NCBI GenBank assembly: GCA_951812925.1
Contig: OX638368.1
Location: 80,520,909 to 80,584,908 of the forward strand
Length of the DNA stretch: 64,000 bases
From: Calliopum simillimum
Lineage: Eukaryota > Arthropoda > Insecta > Diptera > Lauxaniidae
Direction: 5' to 3'
This document shows, in pieces, positions 21,540-32,396 of this stretch; positions within the stretch are counted from its first letter, which is position 1, and each line of letters opens with the position of its first letter. A model generated the notes under the pieces. The model made no database searches. It was not told where the DNA came from and saw only the letters and a list, made by a program, of their open reading frames with translations. The translations under genes were made by a program, and so were the position numbers.

Positions 21540-22680
21540 AGATACATGTCGCATATCAAATGAAAGGAAATAATTTGGGCTTTCTAGTTAGATTGTTGGA
21601 ATTATAGGTTAATAATTCATTTTTTGGGAAAAATAACGGTTTTTTGGAAAAAAAAGGATGCATTTTTGAAAAATCGTCGTATCTCGAAAACTTTGACTCA
21701 TATTGAAAAATTTTGTACAGCAATTATAAAGTCCGGTTCTTAGAACTAAAACCTTTCATATAATAAAAAATCCATGCAGGGGTTCCCAACTTATACCAAT
21801 TTTAGATCTGAAAGTAGATCCAACCAGACATTTTTGATTACATATTCTTTCTTAGAACTAAAAGCTTAACAAACCAAACTAGGTTTAAAAAAAAATATTA
21901 ACAGTCGATAATCCAACATTAAGCCAAAATGTGCTAATGAGAGAAATTAGGTATAAATTACATATCAAATGAAAGGAAAGGTAAAAATTTTCGAAAATTC
22001 GCCATATCTCGAAAACCATTATTCGGGTTTAAAACTTTTGAAGCCACTTAAAATGCCTTTCATATGACACTAATGTTAGCTATTCTTCTAAAACGAGTTT
22101 ATGTGCCATCTCCTTCTTATTTTGTTTTATTTTATTATGCTTTTCGTTTCCGCACCACTTCCCTTCGCTTACCATGATAATCGGTAAAAATGTGGTGCCA
22201 CTATATTAAAATCCTATTAAACACAGGGAACAATTTTACTTTATCGACTGTTGTTGTTTTTTTTTATTTTTTTTGCCCAAATAGGGCTCTAAGAATTAAT
22301 TATAACAAACAACTTTTGGTCGAACCTACTTTCGGAGATATAGCCATCGGAAGATCGGGATATATCTTTTATAAAAATCGGTATTAGTTGGGAGCCCCTG
22401 GATGGATTTTAAAAATATTGATGTCATATGAAAGGTATTTTACCCCATTTTTTCTTAAAAAACCGTTATTTTCCCCAAAAAATGTATTATTACCATATCG
22501 ACGGCTTATATTCAATACCCTCTATCTACAATTTTCACGAAAATTAGTTTTTGATGGTAAAACCTTCATTGAGACAAATGGCATCTATGATATTAATTCC
22601 AAACGAAAAACTTGCTTCCAGAGCTACTTTTTTCCATTTAAAGAAATTCACTATCTACAGCAATCGATTTTGTGAAATGC
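21540..22680. repeat. Dispersed AT-rich repeat family (ATCTCGAAAAC type)
   Basis: Noncoding sequence with recurring blocks (ATATCAAATGAAAGGAAA, CATATCTCGAAAAC, GGAGATATAGCCATCGGAAG). These blocks return at 24420-24560 (inverted), 26540-26880, 34215-34280, 35500-35890, 39840-40250 and 40440-40760. No transposase was recognised. The short open frames are not convincing genes. Confidence 0.6.
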
Positions 22681-22984
22681 AATATCCTCTATCTACATAT
22701 GAAAAATGAAAGATTTTTCATTTTATTATATTTATTGGGTGGCCGTTATATACAAGGTCATGACAAACGGTCCTTAATCGGTTCCAAATGGCAAAAATAA
22801 ATTTTCTTGATTTTTTCAGTTTTATATGTTGAACCTTGATAGCCCTGCTCAGTCGTGATTGGCCTTCTGTAAACAAACAGATAAGGCTAGACGCATGAAA
22901 TTTGGTACAGATGAAAACAATATTACTAGGCTATCTGGGATTAAAAATGGGCGTGATCGGCTAAGCTTGATTTCAAAATTAAAA

Positions 22985-23253
22985 CAATTGAGGAGTGTCC
23001 GCACCTAAGGGCCTAGGTACAATTTAGAGGCAAAAGTTGTGTCATAATATGAATCGGGTGACATTTTGTTAGAAATGATAATAATTGTTTTCTGTTTTCA
23101 CGAAAAATTGACTCGATGGCGTGGAATTGATGGCATTATGTTTAAAAAAATTATACCGGTCAAATAACCGATTATTATGGCACATAATATGTATGAGATT
23201 ACTTTTTCCTCGAAGTGGTACTTAGGCCTTTTGGTACGGCCACTCCTCAATTG
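22985..23253. mobile_element. Short TIR element (MITE)
   Basis: The ends CAATTGAGGAGTG and CACTCCTCAATTG are inverted, and the inner part of the TIR also pairs (ACCTAAGGGCCTAGGTAC against GTACTTAGGCCTTTTGGTAC). About 269 bp, noncoding. Target duplication not resolved. Confidence 0.65.
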
Positions 23254-23261
23254 TATATACG

Positions 23262-24125
23262 AGTCAAAAGAAACTCGGTATTAGAGCGGTATCCAGACGG
23301 ACTTGTGAATGCAAAACATGAGAACTGAAATCTGAGCTCAGATTTTTATATAAAGTACCCCAAGTTACTAGAAAGTAGATGTACCCAGGAGCAAGGGTCT
23401 TTATTCCCTACTCCCCGCCCAGGCCTACCATAGTCTTGCGCCCTAGTTTTTTATAGCAGTTTATGGTGGACTGGGAATAGTGGTGAGCAAACCAAGGCCA
23501 TGACCAAGATCATAGCAGTCTTGGTCTTGGTCTTGTTCTTGCATATTGTGTCTTGGTCATGAGGTCTTGGTCTCAAAGATGCCAAGTTTTGAATTGAGAT
23601 ATGATTTTGTGCTTGAAACGGGCGTGACACACCTATTAACTGAAATTCGAAAGACTAAAAAGCAGTCTTGGTCTTGATGATAATCCTGAGCAAGACCAAG
23701 ACCACAGAAGTCTTGGTCTAGCAATGATATAAGCGGCTTGGTCTAATACCGATACCAAGACCAAGAATCAAGACCAAGACTTATTTTGCTCATCACTAAC
23801 TGGGATTTCCTTATTACGCATCTAAACTAGGAGTTTTTCTATCATGTAAGAATTCTGAGTTATCTTTTCTTAGAAGTCCAAAAATCACTGTTTTGAGGCC
23901 TACTTAGAGCTATATAGCAAGCTATAAGCAAGGATAACTCAGGATCCTTACATGATAGAAAAAAAACCAAGTTTAGATTCATAATAAGCAGATCAAAGTT
24001 CAAAATAAACGGCTATAAAAAATAAGGACCTATAATAATCTGAGCTCAGGTTTCGGTTCTCATATTTTGCATTCTCAAGTCCGCCAGACGCCTAACCTAT
24101 TTTGAGTTTTCTTTTGCTAAAAAAC
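23262..24125. repeat. Inverted repeat surrounding the hAT-like MITE
   Basis: Outer arms near 23285-23345 and 24035-24100 are inverted (ACGGACTTGTGAATGCAAAA against TTTTGCATTCTCAAGTCCGC). A second inverted pair lies at 23825-23880 and 23930-23985 (ATCATGTAAG against CTTACATGAT). Noncoding. Confidence 0.6.
23478..23798. mobile_element. hAT-like MITE rich in CTTGGT
   Basis: 321 bp with ends TAGTGGTGAGC and GCTCATCACTA and an approximate 8 bp duplication, ACTGGGAA at 23470-23477 and ACTGGGAT at 23799-23806. The inside is built from many CTTGGT/ACCAAG repeats. TIRs starting TAG and 8 bp duplications are typical of hAT. Noncoding. Confidence 0.7.
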
Positions 24126-24925
24126 CATCTATTAATAAATAATTCATAAAAAAATTGGTTTTTATTATTGTGCAATAGGCTCTATCTGCTTGTTTGAACA
24201 CGAATTTTATATTATATTTGAATTGCAATATCCTCTATCTGCTATAATAAGGCGAACAACAAAGGTTTTTTCTAATTTTTTTATTTGAAGGGTCTAGTGG
24301 CTCTTTTTAATTAATATCGTAGCACTTCGTTTGATTAACACTATAAAAAATAGCGAATAAAAGTTTTTTTGCTCTCCTGGAAAATTGTGTTTTTGTAGAT
24401 AGAGTGTATTGAATATAAGCCGTCGATATAATTTTAATAACTAAATTAGGAAGACCAATTTATTTCCTTTCATGTGATATGCAACATGTATCTGAAAATG
24501 CATCATTAATAAATTTCTATAGAAACAAAAAATGGACCAAATAAATTTTTTGGGAATTAGGAACTTTTAACAATGCTCCTCCTAGGAGTTAAAGGAGAAA
24601 ACATACATACATACATACAACAACAGTAATTTTACATAATAGTAGGGGTAAGTGGGTGGCCTTCCGCCGCTGCTCAGGATTTAAAACTCCCAAAAATCCA
24701 ACTCCGCTTTCTATAATATATCCAACACATAGTTTTCTAGCCAAATTGCGCGCGCAATTTTTAATTATTTTAAAAAAATAAGTAGCTGCTGGTTCCTTTT
24801 GTTGTTGTTGTTGTAGCAGTAGTAAAGTTGTTGATGTCTGTTCCGGCATTGTTGTTGTTAAAAGTTCCTAATTTCAAGCAAATTGATTTTGTCTATTTTT
24901 GTTTTTTTCTATAGAAATTTATTAA

Positions 24926-26534
24926 GAGTCTGTCTATTCGGGGGGACAATCGTACGCGAAAGCTCAAGTAGCGTACGCGAAAGCTGAATTAGCGTACGCG
25001 AAAAAAGCTTTCGGAAAACTTGCGTACGCGAAATCCAGTGAAGTTTTTTCCCCCGGTGCAGCTTACTTACGCATGATTAATTTAGCGTGCGCGAAATGTT
25101 GCGTACGCTGTAGTGCCATGTGTAAACGATCAAGAAATTTATTCATGGAATCCGATTTGACTATAAATTAACATAAGCAATAGTTGCATAGTGGAAAAAA
25201 TTACCAAATATTTTTTCAAAATTTAAAAAAATGGCGGAGATATGGGACTTTGAAATTTTTAGGTTAGTTTTTTTAAGAAGCTATAGCTTTAGTTGCATTT
25301 GTCCAATTCTCAATTTTATGGTGTCAAATGATTTGTCTTGAAATAGGCTTTAAAATAAAAACTAAGAAAATTTTTTTTTTTTTTGTTATATTGTTTACAC
25401 TGAAAAAAAATTTTGAAATTGAGTTTTCCAAAATACCTCATTTTTGATATTTTTCATTTTTCTTGCAAAAAAATCTGCAGGTGTAACTTATCAGTCCTCC
25501 AAAAATTGGAGTGGGCCTGCCAGTGGTTCTCCAGAAAAACAATAATATGTGGTATCTTCCGCAATTTTTCACTACATTTTTTCAATTCAAAATTTTTATT
25601 AAATAAAATTTTCATATGCTGAAGTTAGTTTATTGACTGTTTTGTTGCTTGTATGGTACTAATGAAAGTACCAACGCACTTTTTTCAAATTCAAATAATC
25701 GTTTAATTAAAAATTTCAAATTCAAAAAGATTGTATTGAAAAATTGCGGTAGAAGCCACACTGGCAGGCCCACTCCGATTTTTGGAGGACTGAAGTTACA
25801 CCTGCAGCTTTTTTGAAAGAAAAATAAATATCAACAATGACGTATTTTGGGAAACTCAATTTAAAATTTTTTTTTTTTTCATTGTAAATATAAAAAAAAT
25901 AATAATTTTTGCTAGTTATTATTTTAAAGCCTGTTTCAAGACAAATCATTTGACACCATAAAATTGAGAATTGGATAAATGCAACTAAAGTTATAGCTTC
26001 TCAAAAAAAACTAAACTAAAAATGTCAAAGTCCCATATCTCCGCCATTTTTTTAAATTTTGAAAAAATATTTGGTAGTAATTTTTCTCACTATGCTACTA
26101 TTGCTTATGCCAATTTATAGCCAAATCGGGTGCCATTAAAAAAATCTTGATCGTTTTGAAGTGGTTTACATCAACTACTACAACAGTAATTTTACATCAA
26201 AGTAGGGGTTAGTGGGCGGCCTGCGGCCGCAGCTCAAGATTTAAAACTCCCAAAAATCCAACACCGGCTTTGCGGCGGCCTTCGGCCGCGGATCAGTCTA
26301 TAATATATCCATCACATAGTTTTCTAGCCAAATTGCGCGCAGCGTACGCAACATTTTTTAGCGTGCGCTGCAACACTAAATTAATCATGCGTAATCAAGC
26401 TACCCGGCGGAAAGAACTTCACTGGATTTCGCGTACGCAAGTTTTCCGAAAGCTTTTTCGCGTACGCTAATTCAGCTTTCGCGTACGCTACTTGAGCTTT
26501 CGCGTACGCTTGTCCCCCCGAATAGACAGTCCCC
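24926..26534. mobile_element. 1.6 kb palindromic TIR element with GCGTACGC arrays
   Basis: The ends start (G)ACTGTCTATTCGGGGGGACA and are flanked by the 8 bp duplication TTTATTAA (24918-24925 and 26535-26542). Each arm carries about six subterminal copies of GCGTACGCGAAA or close variants. The arms continue inward as near-perfect reverse complements for about 700 bp, so the whole element folds on itself. The related sequence at 24498-24530 (inverted) lacks the insertion and shows a single TTTATTAA. No coding capacity. The right arm carries an extra block at about 26165-26335. Confidence 0.85.
26170..26335. repeat. Dispersed repeat with GGCCGC palindromes
   Basis: Contains CAACAGTAATTTTACAT, GTAGGGGTTAGTGGGCGGCC, a GC-rich CGGCCTTCGGCCGCG hairpin and TATAATATATCC. 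Related copies lie at 24622-24760, 39545-39680 (inverted) and 40330-40410 (inverted). Confidence 0.65.
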
Positions 26535-27210
26535 TTTATTAATGATGCAATTTCAGATACATGTTGCATATCACATGAAAGGAAATAAATTGGGCTTCCT
26601 AATTTAGTTATTAAAATTATAGGTTAATAATACATTTTTTGGGAAAAATAATGGTTTTTTGGGGAAAAAATGGAGTGCATTTTTGAAAAATTGTCTTGTC
26701 TCGAAAACTATCACTCAAATTGAAAAATTTTGTTAAGCAATTATATAGCCCGGTAAAATACCTTTCATATGATTAAAATCCATCCAGAGGTTCCCAATTT
26801 ATACCGATTTTTATAAAAGATATATCCCGATCTTACGATGGCTATATCTCCGAAAGTAGGTTCGACCAGAAGTTGTTGTTGTTGTTGTTGTAATTAATAC
26901 TCAGAGTAGGGTTGCCAACCGTACTATAATATATAGTATTGTACTATATTTTGGGTCTGCGTACTATTTATATGTATACTGTTGAAGAAATATATAGTAC
27001 GCAAAAATGCTATATTAATACTATATTCATGCTGACTGTACTATATTTTTCTGTGTCAAGTAAAGCACAGAAGTTATTGCTTTTCCATACGTTTATCAGA
27101 ATGTGCTTCTACAAGCACAGATAAAGTGTCCACAAGAACACATCTTTAGTTTTGAAACACCGAAAGTTGTATTAAAAAAATTTCTCACTTTTCAAAATTG
27201 ACATCGTTAA

Positions 27211-27886
27211 GGGGGGCTTCTCATGTAACACGTCAAAAAGTAGTTGTTTTTCGGGATTGATTTTCACTCGGAAAATAAAAACACACACAAATAATTTTTT
27301 GCATATATTTAAGAACATGTTTGAACTATAAAAAAAGCATTTTTTCAAAAACTAAAATGACAAAATGGCGGACTTATTCAATGTTGCGTGTGGCGACATT
27401 TAACAAGTAGGATTTATCGCGGTACATTGTGGAGCCCAAAGTATTTATCTGAAACATAAAACAAAATTTTTTTATTACTCAGCAGGGTTCCCCTGAGTGC
27501 ATGAATGTCTGCAACTCCAAAAAATTCGATTCTACAATATTGAAATCACGTCTTGAAAAAAAGTGCTATTTTTTCGTCATTTTTTTTCACTAAATGGGGC
27601 TAAAAAGTGTATAAAATAACTTTTTTTCCACAATTTTAGACATTCATGCACTCGTTCAATTTATAATCTGCAAAACACTTTTTAGAAATCAAAAGTTTTG
27701 AGAAAAAACGATTTAAAGTTTGAAAAAAAAAAAATCGCATACAATTTTATATGAGCTCGCTGGTTCAATCAATCATATTTTCCATAATATTTAGAGTTGA
27801 GTCATGAAACTTTGGGAATATACTCCCAAGACGATATTCTATCAACCTATGAAAAAAAAAATCGATTTTTACATGAGAAGCCCCCC
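27211..27886. mobile_element. TTAA-flanked noncoding element
   Basis: 676 bp with ends GGGGGGCTTCTCATGTAA, inverted at the right, flanked by TTAA at 27207-27210 and 27887-27890. TTAA target use fits piggyBac or Kolobok families. No open frame of note. Confidence 0.8.
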
Positions 27887-27950
27887 TTAAGCAAATGTTT
27901 GCTTTTGCAACTCTCTTTGCTTCTTTTTTAATTTGGAATTTAGTTAATTA

Positions 27951-28281
27951 CACAGTCCTGCGTTGACAAAAAGTATGAGATCAGAGTAAGTAATTTTTAT
28001 AGATTTTTGCTCGCTGAATCCGATTTGCTCCATCACGTCTGAGATCCGAGTTATCCTTCAAACATATGGCGTACATCCCGAGAGTAGTCTAGTTCACTTT
28101 TGACAGCGGCCAATGCCGTACGCCACATGTTTGAAAATAGCGTTTCTTGCACTTTAAATAAAGGATAACTCGGATCTCAGACGTGATGGATCAAATCGGA
28201 GGACATATTCGGATTCAGCGAACAAAAATCACCTACTCTCATTTCATACTTTTTTAACTTTTTCAAAAACGCAGGACTGTG
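27951..28281. mobile_element. TTA-flanked MITE (Harbinger-like target site)
   Basis: 331 bp with inverted ends CACAGTCCTGCGTT, flanked by TTA at 27948-27950 and 28282-28284. Inner arms also pair (GATCCGAGTTATCCTT against AGGATAACTCGGATC). The 3 bp TTA duplication fits PIF/Harbinger. Confidence 0.75.
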
Positions 28282-28399
28282 TTATTTTCACTTAGTGGTT
28301 GTTCTTTCCGTTAAGAAGTTGAAGTCTAATTAAATAAGTTATGGAAAGTAGTAGTGAAAACGACTGTGCCTCAAATCTAAGCCACCACTTACACCTACT

Positions 28400-28752
28400 A
28401 AAAAGCGGAAATTACAAAAAAGGCTACTGGACATTGTGCCATGGGAATCCATGCATCTCGTTTAGGGTTCTCAAACATTGGCGACCTTTGTAGAAGTTGT
28501 AAAGACCCTGATATGGAAGAAACAGTCTTTCATTTCTTTTGTGAATGTCCAGCGCTTGCGCTTAGACGTAGAAAGAATTTTGGTCATTCCAATTTGGAAT
28601 CGCTTGACTTACTGTATATATGTACATCCAAGTGGTTCTCTTAGACTTTCTCTGCTAAAGCTCTTAATACCGGGTATACAATGGGCCCTTTCTCGAGGCC
28701 TAAGTTAATGATGACAACATGTTCATCTCCCGGATCTAACCTAACCTAACCT
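28400..28752 (+). pseudogene. RNase H-type non-LTR retrotransposon 3' end
   Basis: HASRLGFSN..DLCRSCKDPDMEETVFHFFCECPALA is the Cys/His motif that closes ORF2 in several RNase H-bearing non-LTR elements. It is followed by a second-frame tail (PGIQWALSRGLS). The 3' end is a short TAACC tract (28735-28752), likely the simple-repeat tail of the element. Confidence 0.7.
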
Positions 28753-29434
28753 TTGTGCTAGACAAAAAATTAATAAAAATGCAAAAAGTTCTAAAAAGTA
28801 TAGTTTTACAAAAAAAATAAATAAGTACCAAATATAACTTTTTCTATTTTTTTACTTTTTCCATGAAATAAATACTATATTTTTTTGTAGCGTATTATAT
28901 TTTTTTAAGGCTTATTGGGGAAAATACTATATTTTACCGAAAAAATGTTGGTAACCCTAACCCAGACAAAAAATATATAAAAAAAACACAAACAGTCGAT
29001 AAAGTAACATTAAGCCAAACACAGCTAATATTCAGTGTTGTATGGCACCAACAGTCTACTTTGTGCTTAATAATTACCCAATGTGCACAAAAACGGATGA
29101 GGATCCGTTTCGAATCCATTACGAGTTCATAAAGGTTTAAAAAACGTAATCCGCGGTAACGGATCCATTTCGAACCCGTAACGTACATCAAAAACGAATT
29201 CAAAACGCTTTGTTTAGATAAAAAAAAAAAAAAACATTTTGAAGCGCTTATTAGCGAATAAAAAAAAATTAAATTCCGCAGTGCGGGCCCGTTTCGAATC
29301 CGAAACTTATGTAAAAACGAATTCAAAACGGATTTGCTTTTAAATATGTTAATGTTGTATATTTACAGAAAAAAACCGTTTTGATGCGCCTATTAGCAAT
29401 TTAAAAATAATAAAAAGAAAAAAAGGAAGAAAAA

Positions 29435-30540
29435 CTAGTAAGGGTGTAAATTTTGGCCTGGCCAAAAAATAAATACCCTACACTGCAGTATTTTGAAAAT
29501 TTTGCTTATATGGGAGGTGCCACTCCCTCTTGTCCGAGTACACCCAGTTTTTGTTCAGAGCTTGCATTTATAGTTTTTAGTGTCAGAGTGAAATTTTGTT
29601 GGATTATCTCAAAAAACTCTTTCAGTATAGCATTTTGAATCTTTTGCTTATATGGGAGGTGCCACGCCCCCTTGTCTGATTTCACCCAATTTTTGCTGAG
29701 AGCTTTCATTTATAATTTTTAGTGTCTGAATCAAATTTGGTTCGAATATCTCAAAAAACGCTTTCAGTAAAGCGTTTTGAATCTTTTGCTTATATGGGAG
29801 GTGCCACGCCCTCTTGTGCGAGTACACCCAGTTTTTTTTCAGAGCTTGCATTCATAGTTTTTAGTGTCAGAGTGAAATTTAGCTGGATTTTCTCAAAAAA
29901 CTTTTTCAGTATATCATTTTGAAATTTTTGCTTATATGGGAGGTGCCATGCCCCCTTGTACGATTTCAACCAATTTTTGCTGAGAGCTTTCATTTATGAC
30001 TCTTAGTGTCTGAGTCAAAGTTGGTTCGAATATCTCAAAAAATGCTTTCAGTATATCGTTTTGAAGCTTTTGCTTATATGGGAGGTGCCACGCCCTCTTG
30101 TCCGAATTCGCTCAGTTTTTTATCAGAGCTTGCGCTTACAATTCGTAGTACTTATATGTATTGTGGTTGCATTTTCGTGAAAAATACTTCTAAAATTGCA
30201 TTTTGAATATAATTTTTGTATGGGCGGTAGGCGTGTCCGTTGACCGATTTTGCTCATTTTCAATCCCCCGAGCTAACTTTGACGACGGAGGCAGTGTACC
30301 AAATTTCATTGAATTATCTTGCTTAGTTTTCCCAAAAAGTGTATTTCAACACACAGCCAGCCAGCCAGCCAGCCACCCAGCCAGCCAGCCAGCCAGCCAG
30401 CCAGACAGACGGACATGGCTATATCGACTCAGGAGGTGACGCTGATCAAGAATATATATACTTTTCTATACCTGCCACGCCTCCTTCTCTGCGTTACAAA
30501 CGGAAGGACAAAGTGAATATACCCTGGGTGTAGGGTATAA
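29435..30540 (-). mobile_element. DINE-1-like Helitron, exact boundaries
   Basis: 1106 bp, oriented on the minus strand. The 3' end is CTAG preceded by the hairpin TTTGGCCAGGCCAAA. The 5' end starts TTATACCCTACACCC with a subterminal palindrome (TACCCT/AGGGTA). Inside are five tandem units of about 141 bp containing TATATGGGAGGTGCCACGCC (29504, 29645, 29788, 29929, 30070), a CAGC microsatellite (30356-30405) and the core GGACATGGCTATATCGACTC. The uninterrupted duplicate at 31082-31098 shows insertion between A and T with no target duplication, the Helitron hallmark. Family knowledge: DINE-1/mini-me elements of flies share this plan. Confidence 0.9.
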
Positions 30541-30544
30541 TAAA

Positions 30545-30598
30545 GGGTAAAAATCCACCTCTGGTAGGATTCGAACCTGGGCAAATCCGTTTCGATTC
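30545..30598 (-). other. tRNA-like B-box motif
   Basis: The minus strand carries GGTTCGAATCC within GCCCAGGTTCGAATCCTACC, a pol III B box. It is repeated at about 31095-31150. Likely part of the tRNA-derived portion of the composite repeat. Confidence 0.5.
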
Positions 30599-31466
30599 CG
30601 TAAATACTTCAAATACGAACTCAAAACGGATTTGCTTTATTTAATTTTTATGATAAAAAAAATATTTTTGATTTGTTTTTTTTTTTTCTTTTTATTTTAT
30701 TGCGTATGATTTTTTGTAAACTTTTCAAACTCCCCAATGTGCACAAAAACGGATGAGGATCCGTTTCGAATCCATTACGAGTTCATAAAGGTATAAAAAA
30801 CGTAATCCGCGGTAACGGATCCATTTCGAACCCGTAACGTACATCAAAAACGAATTCAAAACGCTTTGTTTAGATAAAAAAAAAAAAAAACATTTTGAAG
30901 CGCTTATTAGCGAATAAAAAAAAATTAAATTCCGCAGTGCGGGCCCGTTTCGAATCCGAAACTTATGTAAAAACGAATTCAAAACGGATTTGATTTTAAC
31001 TATGTTAATGCTGTATATTTACAGAAAAAAACCGTTTTGATGCGCCTATTAGCAATTAAAAAATAATAAAAAGAAAAAAAGGGAAGAAAAATAAAGGGTA
31101 AAAATCCACCTCTGGTAGGATTCGAACCTGGGCAAATCCGTTTCGATTCCGTAAATACTTCATATACGAACTCAAAACGGATTTGCTTTATTTAATTTTC
31201 ATGATAAAAAAAATATTTCTGATTTGTTTTTTTTTTTCTTTTTATTTTATTGCGTATGATTTTTTGTAAACTTTTCAAACTCTGTTTGAAAAAATGTTTT
31301 TGATTCCAAATTTGAGTATATAACATTTTTTATCAAAAGAAGGGAAGAAAAACAACACAGAATACTTATAAAAAAACAACAGAAATTTGTTTAATATACA
31401 AACTTTAAATCTCAACATCAAATAAGTCTACATCAGATAAGTCAACGTGATATCGCTAAATAGCAT

Positions 31467-31535
31467 ACTAGCCTAACGTCTCGTGTATGAAAGAGTAAAA
31501 CCCCGGGAGCCTGGGTTCGCTTCCCGGCGGGCTAG
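31467..31535 (+). other. tRNA-like insert
   Basis: The 5' ACTAGCC can pair over 7 bp with the 3' GGCTAGT. The T-arm-like block GGGAG...GGTTCGCT...TCCCGG is present. The anticodon arm is not convincing. A poly-T tract follows. Probably a SINE head or tRNA pseudogene. Confidence 0.5.
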
Positions 31536-31966
31536 TAATTTTTTTTTTTTTTTATTTTTTTTTTTAATTAAAAATTAGCGCTTCACGCTGTTTTCTTTTT
31601 TTTTTTTTTATAAGCAGCATTAACATTATTAAAAGCGAATCCGTTTTGAATTCGTTTTTGATGTACGTTACAGGTTCGAAACGGATCCATAAAAGAAGAA
31701 AAAACGATTCGTTTTTTTTTAGGAATCCTTCCCGCAAACGGATCAGTAACGGATACGTAACGGATAAAAAGAACGAAAATATGAACCCGTTACGGATCCG
31801 AAACGAGTACGTTTGGCACACTGGGTCTGTTTGAAAAAATGTTTTTGATTCCAAATTTGAGTATATAACATTTTTTATCAAAAGAAGGGAAGAAAAACAA
31901 CACAGAATACTTATAAAAAAACAACAGAAACTTTAAATCTCAACATCAAATAAGTGTACATCAGTA

Positions 31967-32040
31967 CCTAGTCGTCTAACGTCTCGTGTATGAAAGAGTA
32001 ATACCCCGGGAGCCTGAGTTCGACTCCCGGCCGGGCTAGT
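31967..32040 (+). other. tRNA-like insert, second copy
   Basis: Near-identical to 31467-31535, with a proper T arm (GGGAG, GAGTTCGA, CTCCC) but a degraded 5' acceptor strand. It is followed by poly-T and a TTTTTGTTATTTTG minisatellite. Confidence 0.5.
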
Positions 32041-32396
32041 AATTTTTTTTTTTTTGTTATTTTGTTTTTTTTGTTATTTTGTTTTTTTTGTTATTTTGTT
32101 TTTTTTTTAATTAAAAAAAAGCGCTTCACCCTGTTTTCTTTTTTTTTTTATAAGCAGCATTAACATTATTAAAAGCGAATCCGTTTTGAATTCGTTTTTG
32201 ATGTACGTTACAGGTTCGAAACGGATCCATAAAAGAAGAAAAAACGATTTGTTTTTTTTTAGGAATCCTTCCCGCAAACGGATCAGTAACGGATACGAAC
32301 CGATTCCGTAACAGATAAAAAGAACGAAAATATGAACCCGTTACGGATCCGAAACGAGTCCGTTTGGCACATTGGGTTATTATCAAAATACATTAA

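Larger units (their letters stand above)
26907..28959. mobile_element. hAT-like element with TAGGGTTGCCAAC ends
   Basis: The inverted ends TAGGGTTGCCAACCG and TTGGTAACCCTA are flanked by imperfect 8 bp sequences (ACTCAGAG and ACCCAGAC). Both subterminal regions are rich in TACTATATTTT, a typical clustered subterminal repeat. No transposase is readable; the interior is occupied by two smaller TIR elements and a retrotransposon scrap. Boundaries are probable, not certain. Confidence 0.5.
29076..32376. repeat. Composite TIR repeat with AABB tandem structure
   Basis: The left end ACCCAATGTGCAC and right end GGCACATTGGGT are inverted. The left half is present twice (29076-30731, interrupted by a Helitron, and 30732-31281). 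The right half is also present twice (31282-31825 and 31826-32376). Each unit repeats CGTTTCGAATCC / GGATCCGTTTCG motifs built on ACGGAT. tRNA-like inserts lie in the right-hand units. Noncoding. Confidence 0.7.

Noticed and set aside
28735..28752. Interstitial telomeric TTAGG repeat
   Set aside because: Only three TAACC units directly after a retrotransposon C-terminus; more simply a 3' simple-repeat tail.
29453..30206. Runs of similar 60-67 residue ORFs ending in GVAPPI or starting MSES, in both strands
   Set aside because: They are translations of the 141 bp Helitron repeat units; the same is true at 47267-48085 and 43140-43346. No start context, no conservation beyond the DNA repeat.
31467..31535. 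Functional tRNA gene
   Set aside because: Acceptor and T arms can be drawn but D and anticodon arms are not convincing, and it is duplicated inside a repeat followed by poly-T; a SINE head fits better.
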